Positions 28,111 to 36,284 of a DNA stretch of 64,000 nt are shown here, in pieces. The stretch comes from Segniliparus sp051660745. GTDB taxonomy: Bacteria; Actinomycetota; Actinomycetes; Mycobacteriales; Mycobacteriaceae. The stretch spans positions 62,001 through 126,000 of the forward strand of contig NZ_JBOFQF010000035.1 of NCBI RefSeq assembly GCF_051660745.1. The letters run 5' to 3'. Numbering within the stretch: position 1 is the stretch's first letter; each line of letters begins with the position of its first letter. The notes under the pieces are model-generated. The model was given only the letters and a program-made list of their open reading frames with translations, was not told the DNA's origin and ran no database searches. The position numbers and the translations under genes are program-made.

Positions 28111-29051
28111 TCACCCGAACGCCCGCGCGCGGCGGCCAAATATGTCGACGGACGCCCGCAGCAGCCCGAAAGAGGGTCGCGACTTTCTCCACCACCTCGG
28201 TGCCGGGCCGCGACCGGGTCGCGCGCTGGGAAAAACACAACCGTTCAAACCTGGTGGGGCTGAGCTGTTCGAGCTACACCGACGACGGGCTTATCGCTCA
28301 GCTGACCAGCGCGAATCTGAAGGGGGTGGTGGTGGCCGATATTCGGGCCAACGCCCACGTCATCGAACGGTCCCCGGCAAATGTGGCAGGCGCTCCGCAG
28401 GATTCGCTTTTCGCGTCGATCCTGATCGAGGGGGAGGCGGTGTTCTACGTGGCAGGCGGTTTTCAGGCCGTCGCCGCAGGCGACATCTTGCTCTACGAGT
28501 CGGATCGGCCGTACCTGTTCGGGTTTGCCTCCCCGATGCACCAGATCATGGTGACGATTCCGCGAGCGCACCTGCCTGATGTGGGCGCGCTCAGCGAGCC
28601 GACGCTGCTTGCGCGCGGACATCGGGCCCCGATGGCGGCGCTGGAGCACTCGCTTGGCGGGAATATCGAGCCACGTGAAACGGTGGTCGACTGGATCACC
28701 GCGGCCGTCCTCGAACGCACCGGCGGCAGTACCGCCGCCTACGTTGCAGCAGCGAAGGATTACATTCGGACGCGGCTGCGCGACGCCGAATTGTCAGTGC
28801 CCGCGGTGGCGGTCGCGGTCGGCCTGAGCGAGCGGCACCTGAGTCGAGTTTTTGGCGAGGTGTCCGGAATCACGGTGAGCCGCTACATTTTGGGCCTGCG
28901 GCTCGACGGCGCCCGCGCCGACCTGGCCCGGCGGGGCTCAGATCGCATGATCGACATCGCGTACCGGTGGGGGTTTAGTTCCCAACCACAATTCAATCGA
29001 GCGTTCCGGACCCGGTTTGGGCACGCCCCAGGCGATACCCCGTCGCATTAA
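28107..29051 (+). CDS. AraC-family transcriptional regulator
   Basis: 314 residues. The N-terminal half matches the AraC-binding-like-2 type of sensor domain (FASILIEGEAVFYVAGGFQAVAAGDILLYESDRPY). The C-terminal about 100 residues form the double HTH (VPAVAVAVGLSERHLSRVFGEVSG and DIAYRWGFSSQPQFNRAFRTRFGHAPG). Its ATG overlaps the dehydrogenase stop. It is placed between the upper-pathway genes and pcaHGBLFIJ, so it probably activates one or both; pca operons elsewhere use IclR or LysR regulators, which makes this arrangement less common. Confidence 0.88.
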   Translation: MITRTPARGGQICRRTPAAARKRVATFSTTSVPGRDRVARWEKHNRSNLVGLSCSSYTDDGLIAQLTSANLKGVVVADIRANAHVIERSPANVAGAPQDSLFASILIEGEAVFYVAGGFQAVAAGDILLYESDRPYLFGFASPMHQIMVTIPRAHLPDVGALSEPTLLARGHRAPMAALEHSLGGNIEPRETVVDWITAAVLERTGGSTAAYVAAAKDYIRTRLRDAELSVPAVAVAVGLSERHLSRVFGEVSGITVSRYILGLRLDGARADLARRGSDRMIDIAYRWGFSSQPQFNRAFRTRFGHAPGDTPSH

Positions 29052-29110
29052 GCATTTTTCACTAACGTTCCCGCCTGCGCCGCGCCGCAGGCCATTTCAA
29101 GGAGTTGCCG

Positions 29111-29896
29111 ATGACTGCCGCGCACAGTGCTGCCCGACCTGGCGGCGCACCTGCCAGCCAAGACCAGATCGACGCGGAAATTGCCCACCACGCAAGGCAA
29201 TACATCGCGCGCGGGAGGCGGGACCTGGCCACCGCGATCAATTACCCGCCATACCGCAGCTCGGTGCTGCGTCATCCGACCAAGGACCCGATCGGTGTCG
29301 ATCCCGAGCAGGTCGAACTGCACTCCCCCGTATTTGGACACCAGGACGTCCACCCGCTCGAGGCAGACCTGACCATAGCTGGGACCGGCGCCCCGATCGG
29401 TGAACGGATCACTGTGAGCGGCCGGGTCCTCGACGTGGTCGGGCGGCCGGTGCGCGGCCAGTTGGTGGAGGTGTGGCAAGCGAACGCGGCCGGGCGGTAC
29501 GCACACAGGCGCGATCAGCACCAGGCCCCGCTCGACCCGAATTTCCTTGGGGTGGGTCGCGTGTTGACGGACGTCGAGGGCTGGTACTCGTTCACAACCA
29601 TCAAACCGGGCGCGTATCCGTGGCGTAATCACCACAACGCGTGGCGCCCTGCGCACATTCATTTCAGCCTGTTCGGCACCGCGTTCACCCAACGGTTGAT
29701 CACCCAGATGTACTTTCCCGGCGATCCGCTGTTCGCGTTCGACCCTATTTACCGGGCGATTCCGGACGAAGCCGCGCGCGCCGCGTTGGTGGCCAGCTAT
29801 GACCACTCCCTGAGCCAGCCGGAAACCTCGCTCGGCTATCGCTGGGACATCGTCCTCAGCGGATCCAGGCCCACCCCGACCGAGGACGGAATCTGA
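29111..29896 (+). CDS. pcaH: Protocatechuate 3,4-dioxygenase beta subunit
   Basis: 261 residues. Intradiol ring-cleavage enzyme that opens protocatechuate to 3-carboxy-cis,cis-muconate with Fe(III). Family features: VSGRVLDVVGRPVRGQLVEVWQANAAGRY, and the iron-ligand region PGAYPWRNHHN...RPAHIHFSLFG (Tyr, His, His). ATG 29111 with AAGGAG upstream. The 59-base gap before it contains a CCTGCG/CGCAGG hairpin, which could separate expression from the upstream half. The stop overlaps the alpha-subunit start (TGATG). Confidence 0.95.
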   Translation: MTAAHSAARPGGAPASQDQIDAEIAHHARQYIARGRRDLATAINYPPYRSSVLRHPTKDPIGVDPEQVELHSPVFGHQDVHPLEADLTIAGTGAPIGERITVSGRVLDVVGRPVRGQLVEVWQANAAGRYAHRRDQHQAPLDPNFLGVGRVLTDVEGWYSFTTIKPGAYPWRNHHNAWRPAHIHFSLFGTAFTQRLITQMYFPGDPLFAFDPIYRAIPDEAARAALVASYDHSLSQPETSLGYRWDIVLSGSRPTPTEDGI

Positions 29897-30489
29897 TGCC
29901 CGAACTCATCCCGTACGCTCCCACGCCTGGTCAGACAGTCGGCCCATTCTACGGATACGCGCTGCCGATCCCCGGGGCGCAGCACCTCGTCGGTTCCGGC
30001 CTGCCCGGATCGATCCGGCTCACCGGCACGGTCGTCGATGGCGCAGGCGACCCGATTCCGGACTGCCTACTTGAGATCTTCCAGCCCGCTGCCGATGGCA
30101 GCCTCGCGGCTCCCAGCGCAATCATCGCGCGCGCCGACCACGACCTGCTCACCCCGCTGCGCGACCCGACCGAATTCGCTGGCTGGGGCCGCTGCGCCAC
30201 CACCGGGGCAGGGCGCTACGCGTTCACGACGGTGCGCCCCGGCGGGCAGCCCGGAACGGCGCCGTTCATCGCGGTGGCTGTGTTTGCGCGCGGGCTCCTC
30301 GACGTGTTGTTCAGCCGGATCTACCTCCCCACGGACGCGCCACCGACCGACGCGCTGCTCGAATCACTGCCCGAAGACCGCCGAAGCACCTTGGTCGCCA
30401 CCAAGATCGGCGCGGATGCCTACGAGTGGAACGTCTGCCTTCAGGGCGAACGGGAAACTGTGTTCCTCGCCCACCGGGGCCGACGATGA
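29896..30489 (+). CDS. pcaG: Protocatechuate 3,4-dioxygenase alpha subunit
   Basis: 197 residues. Starts TPGQTVGPFYGYALPIPG, typical of the alpha chain, with IRLTGTVVDGAGDPIPDCLLEIFQ and the C-terminal FSRIYLPTD. It lacks the iron ligands, as normal, and pairs with PcaH. Starts one base inside the pcaH stop and ends inside the pcaB start (ATGA), so subunit stoichiometry is probably kept by coupling. Confidence 0.95.
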   Translation: MPELIPYAPTPGQTVGPFYGYALPIPGAQHLVGSGLPGSIRLTGTVVDGAGDPIPDCLLEIFQPAADGSLAAPSAIIARADHDLLTPLRDPTEFAGWGRCATTGAGRYAFTTVRPGGQPGTAPFIAVAVFARGLLDVLFSRIYLPTDAPPTDALLESLPEDRRSTLVATKIGADAYEWNVCLQGERETVFLAHRGRR

Positions 30490-31859
30490 CCGATCGGCGT
30501 GGCGACTTCGGAATACTAGATCCCAGCAGCGCCAATCCGGCGATCCGCGCCGCGACCGACGACGGCGCTATCGTCGCCGCATTGGTCGCGGCCGAAACTC
30601 ATTGGCTCGCGGTGCTTGACGTGGCCGAAGGCGTCGCCAATGACCCAGCGATCGCCGCCGAAATCGTGGCCGCCGAAATCGATCCGGAACTCCTCGCCGA
30701 ACGCGGTCAGGCCGGGGGCAACCCGGTCATTCCGCTGGTAGGCGACCTGCGCGCAGTAGTGGCCGAGCAATCCGCCGCTGCCGCCCGCCGAGTGCACTTG
30801 GGCTTGACGAGCCAAGACGCGCTCGACACTGCGCTCATCCTGGTGGCACGCAATGCCGCGGCGGCGATCGGGGCGCTGCTGGCCCAGGCCGGGGCGGCCA
30901 TCGCTGACCTCGCTGAACTGCACGCACACACCGTTCAGCTTGGCCGCACCCTGACCCAACCAGCCCTGCCGATCAGCTTCGGAGGCAAGGCAGCCGGGTG
31001 GTTGCGCGGGGTCGCCGCCGCGCACACCCAGCTCCGCAGCACCGAATTCCCTGTGCAACTAGGCGGGGCGGTGGGCACCAATGCCGCTCTGGTCGAGCTG
31101 GGGTTCGATCCGCGCGTACTGCGCGCCGATTGGGCGGACCGGTGCGGCCTTGACGACCCCGGCTGTTCCTGGCACACCGAGCGCAGCCCGATCACCGGTA
31201 TCGGCGCGGCCTTAGCGGCAGTCTGTGCCGCCGCCGGGCATGTGGCCAACGACGTGTTGTTGCTCTCGCGCAGCGAGATCGGCGAGCTGTCCGAGCCTGC
31301 CGCTGCCGGACGTGGCGCCTCCTCTGCGATGCCGCAGAAGCGCAACCCGGTGCTCTCCATGTTGATTCACACTGCCGCGCTCACCGCCCCCGGGCAGCTT
31401 GCCCAGCTGTTCTTGGCGGCCGGGCTGGCCGCGGAGGAACGTACTGGCGGGGCCTGGCACAGCGAGTGGCCGGCTCTACGCGAGTTGCTCCGGCTGGCTT
31501 GGGGCGCCGCGGCGGCGCTGGTCGAACTGACCGAAGGGCTTGTCGTGCACACCGAAAAAATGTCCGAAACTCTCGCCGCGGCTGGACCTTCGGTGCTCAG
31601 CGAGCGGCTGATGACCCGCCTTGCCGCGCGCGCGCCGGGTGGGCGAGGCGAGGTTCAGGCTGTGATCGACTGCGCCCGAGACCGACCCGAAAACCTCCGC
31701 ACCGAAATCCTCGCCCGAATCCCCGCACTCGACGCCGATGAACTCGAGCTCCTCCTCGACCCGGGCAGCTACCTCGGCGAGGCGCCGGAGCGCGCCATCG
31801 CCGCGAGCGTCGCCTACCGCGCGAGTTCGCTCGCTCCACATACCGAAGGCAATCGATGA
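30486..31859 (+). CDS. pcaB: 3-carboxy-cis,cis-muconate cycloisomerase
   Basis: 457 residues of the fumarase/aspartase superfamily; converts carboxymuconate to 4-carboxymuconolactone. Visible are GLTSQDALDTAL (substrate region) and the family signature GASSAMPQKRNPVLS near 285-299, which carries the mobile catalytic loop. Coupled by ATGA overlaps to pcaG and to the next gene. Confidence 0.95.
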   Translation: MTDRRGDFGILDPSSANPAIRAATDDGAIVAALVAAETHWLAVLDVAEGVANDPAIAAEIVAAEIDPELLAERGQAGGNPVIPLVGDLRAVVAEQSAAAARRVHLGLTSQDALDTALILVARNAAAAIGALLAQAGAAIADLAELHAHTVQLGRTLTQPALPISFGGKAAGWLRGVAAAHTQLRSTEFPVQLGGAVGTNAALVELGFDPRVLRADWADRCGLDDPGCSWHTERSPITGIGAALAAVCAAAGHVANDVLLLSRSEIGELSEPAAAGRGASSAMPQKRNPVLSMLIHTAALTAPGQLAQLFLAAGLAAEERTGGAWHSEWPALRELLRLAWGAAAALVELTEGLVVHTEKMSETLAAAGPSVLSERLMTRLAARAPGGRGEVQAVIDCARDRPENLRTEILARIPALDADELELLLDPGSYLGEAPERAIAASVAYRASSLAPHTEGNR

Positions 31860-33061
31860 TCCCCACCGTCACTCTCACCCGACTCTCCCCCCGCCCGCAG
31901 TTGGGCAACCGGGAACTGCTGGTTTTGTGCCCCTCGCTGGGCACGACCACCGCGCTCTGGCACGAGGTGGCCCACGAGCTCGACGCCGAATATGACATCC
32001 TCGCCGCCGATCTGCCCGGGCACGGGCGGTCTCCGCTTGCGCTGAATCCATTCACGATTGCCGAGCTGGCCGACGGCGTCCTCGACGCCGTCGAATCGCT
32101 GACCAGCATCGACCGCTTCCACATCGCCGGCGATTCAGTCGGCGGTGGCATCGCTGTTTCACTCGGACTGACCGCGCCGGAGCGCGTCGCCTCGGTCACC
32201 ATGGTCTGCTCCTCACCCCGATTTGGGGATTCCCAGGCCTGGCGGGACCGGGCCGCGCTGGTGTTGCGCGAAGGCGCCGGGGCGCTGCTGCCGGGGCTGG
32301 ACCAACGCTGGCTGTCCCCGCAGTTCCGCGACCGGCAACCTGAACGAGCCGTCGAACTTCTTGATGGGGTCCGGACGATGGATCCGCGCGGTTATGCCTC
32401 GGTGTGCGAGGCCCTGGCTGCGTACGACGTGCGCGCCGAACTTAGCCGGATCAACTGTCCCTTCTTAGCGGTGGCTGGCGAGTACGACACTATCGCCACC
32501 CCGCAGCTGGCCGAGGAAATGGCCGCCGCGGTCACAGGTGGACGAGTGTTGGTGCTACCGCAGGTGGCCCACCAGGCGCCGTGGGAGGCCCCCGCCGAGT
32601 TGGCCGTCGCACTGCGCGAGCAGTTGCGTCTGGCCAGCTTGGCCGCGGTGCGGGCTTCCTCCGCGACCTCCGCCCAGCGGTACGCCGCAGGCCTGGCGGT
32701 GCGCCGCCAGGTACTTGGCGATGCGCACGTGGACAGGGCAACCGCGGCCATGACCGGGCTGACTCGGGGATTTCAGGAGTTCATCACCTGCACAGCTTGG
32801 GGCGAAGTGTGGACCGATGTGCAACTTTCCCGGCGCGAGCGCTCGATTGCGGTGCTCACCGCGCTGATCGCGCACGCGCACTGGGACGAGTTCGCGATGC
32901 ACGTACGCGGCGCCGTCAGCAACGGACTCAGCCCCGAAGACATTCGCGCGGTGATCATGCAGAGCGCGATCTACTGCGGGGTCCCCGCAGCCAACAGCGC
33001 CTTCGGGATCACTTGCAAGGTCCTGACCGAGCTCGCTGACGATTCAGAGCCCAACGCATGA
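31856..33061 (+). CDS. pcaL: Fused 3-oxoadipate enol-lactonase / 4-carboxymuconolactone decarboxylase
   Basis: 401 residues, a PcaD-PcaC fusion known from actinobacteria. Residues about 1-265 are an alpha/beta-hydrolase (PGHGRSPLAL, nucleophile GDSVGGG, His in VAHQAPWEAP), the enol-lactonase. Residues about 280-395 form a carboxymuconolactone decarboxylase domain (RRQVLGDAHVDRA, LIAHAHWDEFAMHVRGA, CGVPAANSAF). The fusion performs two consecutive steps to 3-oxoadipate. ATGA overlaps at both ends. Confidence 0.95.
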   Translation: MIPTVTLTRLSPRPQLGNRELLVLCPSLGTTTALWHEVAHELDAEYDILAADLPGHGRSPLALNPFTIAELADGVLDAVESLTSIDRFHIAGDSVGGGIAVSLGLTAPERVASVTMVCSSPRFGDSQAWRDRAALVLREGAGALLPGLDQRWLSPQFRDRQPERAVELLDGVRTMDPRGYASVCEALAAYDVRAELSRINCPFLAVAGEYDTIATPQLAEEMAAAVTGGRVLVLPQVAHQAPWEAPAELAVALREQLRLASLAAVRASSATSAQRYAAGLAVRRQVLGDAHVDRATAAMTGLTRGFQEFITCTAWGEVWTDVQLSRRERSIAVLTALIAHAHWDEFAMHVRGAVSNGLSPEDIRAVIMQSAIYCGVPAANSAFGITCKVLTELADDSEPNA

Positions 33062-34245
33062 ATGAAGCGTTTATCTACGACGCCGTGCGTACTCCGTTCG
33101 GGCGATACGGCGGCGGCCTTTCCGGGGTCCGCCCCGACGATCTCGCCGCCCGTTCGCTCGAGGCGTTGCTCGCCCGCACGCCGGACCTCGACCCCGAGCA
33201 GATCGACGAGGTGGTCCTGGGCAACGCGAACGGCGCCGGCGAGGAGAACCGCAACGTCGCCCGGATGGCGACCCTGCTTGCAGGGCTTCCGGTGACTGTC
33301 GCGGGCAGCACCGTGAACCGGCTCTGCGGCTCGGCCCTCGATGCGGTCTTCGCCGGTTCCCGCGCGATCGCTGTGGGTGATAGCAACATCGTCGTCGCCG
33401 GTGGCGTGGAGTCGATGAGCCGCGCCCCGTGGGTGCTCCCGAAAACCGAAAAAGCTTTCCCGGTAGCGGATCTCAGCCTCGTCTCGACCACCCTTGGGTG
33501 GCGGCTGGTAAACCCGCGGATGCCCGCGGAGTGGAATGTCTCGCTCGGAGAGGCAACTGAGCAGCTGCGCGAACGTCACAACATTTCCCGGCAACGCCAG
33601 GACGAGTTCGCTTCCCGCTCGCACGAGCTCGCCGAAAAGGCCTGGAACGACGGAATTTACCAGGATCTGGTGGTCCCAGTTCCGGGCACCGAATTGGTGA
33701 GGGATGAGAACATCCGGCCGGACAGCACCGTGGCAAGGCTCGGCGCTCTGCGCACCTCTTTTCGACCCGAGGGCACTATCACTGCGGGAAACGCCTCGCC
33801 GCTCTCGGATGGCGCCGCGGTGGTGCTGCTCGGATCGGCTGTGGCCGCGCGCGCTCTCGGACGTGATCCGATCGCCCGGATCGCTGGGCGAGGGGCCGCG
33901 GCGAACGAGCCACAATTTTTCGGCGCCGCCCCGATCGAGGCCGCCGCCCGCGCACTCGAGCGCGCCAGAATTAGCTGGTCCGATGTCGGCGCAGTCGAGC
34001 TCAACGAGGCTTTCGCCGCGCAATCGTTGGTATGCATTGACGGGTGGGGCATCGACCCGGCCATCGTCAACCAACACGGCGGCGCGATCGCGCTGGGCCA
34101 CCCGCTCGGCGCGTCCGGAGCCCGACTGCTCGGCACCCTGGCTCAAACCCTGACAATCAAACGGCTGCGCTGGGGAGTGGCGGCCCTGTGCATCGGGGTC
34201 GGCCAGGCCCTCGCCGTCGTCCTCGAGAATCCAGAGTTCGCATGA
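33058..34245 (+). CDS. pcaF: 3-oxoadipyl-CoA thiolase
   Basis: 395 residues; cleaves 3-oxoadipyl-CoA to succinyl-CoA and acetyl-CoA. Nucleophile Cys90 in TVNRLCGSALDAV; LNEAFAAQSL; catalytic His in GGAIALGHPLGASGARLLG. The second cysteine is in ALCIGVGQALAVVLE, where thiolases usually read CIGGGQG; the Gly-to-Val change next to the active-site cysteine is unusual and may affect activity. ATGA overlaps with pcaL and pcaI. Confidence 0.94.
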   Translation: MNEAFIYDAVRTPFGRYGGGLSGVRPDDLAARSLEALLARTPDLDPEQIDEVVLGNANGAGEENRNVARMATLLAGLPVTVAGSTVNRLCGSALDAVFAGSRAIAVGDSNIVVAGGVESMSRAPWVLPKTEKAFPVADLSLVSTTLGWRLVNPRMPAEWNVSLGEATEQLRERHNISRQRQDEFASRSHELAEKAWNDGIYQDLVVPVPGTELVRDENIRPDSTVARLGALRTSFRPEGTITAGNASPLSDGAAVVLLGSAVAARALGRDPIARIAGRGAAANEPQFFGAAPIEAAARALERARISWSDVGAVELNEAFAAQSLVCIDGWGIDPAIVNQHGGAIALGHPLGASGARLLGTLAQTLTIKRLRWGVAALCIGVGQALAVVLENPEFA

Positions 34246-34907
34246 GCACAATCATCAGTCCCGACGCCCACGCGGCGCTGGCCGATATCCACGACGACGC
34301 CACTGTGATGATCGGCGGGTTCGGCAACGCCGGACAGCCTTTTGAACTCATCGACGCCCTGCTCGCGGGCGGCGCCGCCGGCCTGACCGTGATCAACAAC
34401 AACGCCGGCCAAGGCGAGGAGGGCTTGGCCCGCCTCATCAAGGCCGGCCGGGTCCGGAAGATCATCTGCTCATTCCCGCGCCAAAGCGATTCCCAGCACT
34501 TCGACGCGAAGTACCGGGCAGGCGACATCGAGCTGGAGCTCGTCCCCCAGGGCAACCTGGCCGAGCGAATCAGGGCGGCCGGGGCCGGGATCGGCGGTTT
34601 CTTCACCCCCACCGGCTACGGCACCCAATTGGCCGAGGGCAAGGAAACCCGCACCATCGACGGCCGCGGCTACGTGTTCGAAACCCCGCTCCACGCGGAT
34701 TACGCACTGATCAAGGCACACCGAGCCGATACCGTCGGCAACCTGGTGTACCGAAAGACCGCTCGTAACTTCGGTCCAATCATGGCCGCCGCGGCCCGCA
34801 CCACCATCGTGCAGGTCGCTGAACTGGTCGAGCCCGGCCAGCTCGACCCAGAAATCGTGATCACCCCCGGCCTGTATGTGGACCGCATTGTGAAAGTGAA
34901 TGAATGA
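34242..34907 (+). CDS. pcaI: 3-oxoadipate CoA-transferase alpha subunit
   Basis: 221 residues of family I CoA-transferases. Glycine-rich VMIGGFGNAGQPFELIDALL near the N-terminus and GGFFTPTGYGTQLAEGKETR are typical of the A subunit. Moves CoA from succinyl-CoA to 3-oxoadipate together with PcaJ. Coupled to both neighbours by 4-base overlaps. Confidence 0.95.
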   Translation: MSTIISPDAHAALADIHDDATVMIGGFGNAGQPFELIDALLAGGAAGLTVINNNAGQGEEGLARLIKAGRVRKIICSFPRQSDSQHFDAKYRAGDIELELVPQGNLAERIRAAGAGIGGFFTPTGYGTQLAEGKETRTIDGRGYVFETPLHADYALIKAHRADTVGNLVYRKTARNFGPIMAAAARTTIVQVAELVEPGQLDPEIVITPGLYVDRIVKVNE

Positions 34908-35587
34908 CCAACACCGAACCGCTTGCCCGGGCCGATCTGGCCCGGCTCGTTGCCCGCGACATTCCGCGCGGCGCTTATGTGAACCTGGGCATCGGGCAGC
35001 CGACCGCGGTCGGCAATTACCTTGCCCCCGAACAACAGGTCACTCTGCATACGGAGAACGGGATGCTCGGGATGGGTCCCGCCCCCGCCCCCGGGGACGT
35101 TGACCCGGACCTGATCAATGCCGGGAAGGCTCCCGTCACCGAGCTGCCTGGCGCCAGCTACTTCCACCACGCCGATTCGTTCGCGATGATGCGCGGCGGG
35201 CACCTCGACGTATGCGTGCTCGGAGCTTTCCAGGTTTCGACCAGCGGGGATCTTGCGAACTGGGCTACATCCGAGCGGGATTCGATCCCGGCGGTCGGCG
35301 GCGCGATGGACCTTGCGATCGGCGCCAAACAAGTCTTCGTCATGATGACCCTGTTCGGGCGGGACAACAAACCCAAGTTGGTCCCGATATGCGACTACCC
35401 GCTCACCGCAGTCTCGTGCGTGGCCCGGGTGTATTCCGACCGCGGGGTTTTCGAGATCACTTCCAACGGCGTGGTGCTGCACGAGGCGTTCGGCACCACC
35501 GCGGCCGAGCTGGAGGAAGCTCTCGGCATCCCGCTCCTGACACCACCTGCGGGCGGGCGGAAGCTTTCCTCACAGCACAACCGATAA
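34904..35587 (+). CDS. pcaJ: 3-oxoadipate CoA-transferase beta subunit
   Basis: 227 residues. The catalytic glutamate that forms the CoA thioester is Glu51 in LHTENGMLGMGP; YVNLGIGQPT and GGAMDLAIGAKQVFVMM are further B-subunit signatures. Last gene of the island. After its stop the sequence becomes non-coding for about 700 bases. Confidence 0.95.
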   Translation: MTNTEPLARADLARLVARDIPRGAYVNLGIGQPTAVGNYLAPEQQVTLHTENGMLGMGPAPAPGDVDPDLINAGKAPVTELPGASYFHHADSFAMMRGGHLDVCVLGAFQVSTSGDLANWATSERDSIPAVGGAMDLAIGAKQVFVMMTLFGRDNKPKLVPICDYPLTAVSCVARVYSDRGVFEITSNGVVLHEAFGTTAAELEEALGIPLLTPPAGGRKLSSQHNR

Positions 35588-36284
35588 GCTGATCCGGCAC
35601 AAGCAGCAAGAGGGCGAATGACGCCAATCTTGATAGCAGTAGAGAAATTGCAACCTTCGCAGCTGATGAGCTATCCGATGCGGTGTCGGACGGCGTTACG
35701 GCAGGTGGAGCATTGGTCCGTGAGGCGACGGAGGAGCCGGACGCGGAGGGAGCTGCCTCACTGGTTCGATGCGTTCGGGCCGTGATGCGAGTGTGACGGG
35801 CGTTCATTGGGTTGGTCGTGCTCGGGCCGAGGTTCAGCAGTTTTTTGATGCTGCGATGCGGCAGCGAGCCCGGGACTTCGCAGGTGCGGACGTACGGCGA
35901 GGCCGCGAGACAAGAGGGTGTGTTAACGCTGTCCCAGCTTCTCGGGGATGGTTTGTCCGCCCGATTCGGGATGCTCGGGGCCGTGGGAGAGGGTCCAGTT
36001 CTGCTCGTGCTCTTCGAAACACCCGGGGAATCGGCAGCGCCGGTCACGCGTGCTCATATGAACTTCGACGCTCGGAGTCGGCTTGTGCTGCTCGGGGCAG
36101 GTCGTGAAACGGACACGTTTCGCGGCGTTGGCCAACATCCGCGCGAGCGCGGCAAGCAGATCCTCCACGACGAACCGGCTCCCACCGCGCCGGTCATACG
36201 TTCGATCTACCCGAAAGGCCCGGGCAACACAAGGAAAAACACACGCTCGCGCGCCGACTTGTAGCTGTCCGCACCCGACGCGCG
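35588..36284. other. Gap at the right end of the catabolic island
   Basis: About 700 bases without an intact gene. The minus strand of its right half carries an HNH-endonuclease remnant (separate entry). The left part (35,600-35,920) has only short frames interrupted by stops and I could not assign it. Together with the non-coding left flank it brackets the catabolic genes. Confidence 0.5.
35923..36240 (-). pseudogene. Remnant of 13E12-type HNH endonuclease
   Basis: The minus-strand reading has STRDRRCRFPGCFEEHEQ followed by HPESGGQTIPEKLGQ and then a stop. Proteins of the DUF222/13E12 repeat family read RDRxCRFPGC ... PxxGGxTxPxNLxxLCRRHH. So the zinc/HNH start is present, but the DH pair has become LSH and the CRRHH end is lost; the large N-terminal DUF222 domain is also absent. 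The upstream boundary is approximate. Such genes are repeated and mobile-like in mycobacterial genomes. Confidence 0.6.
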
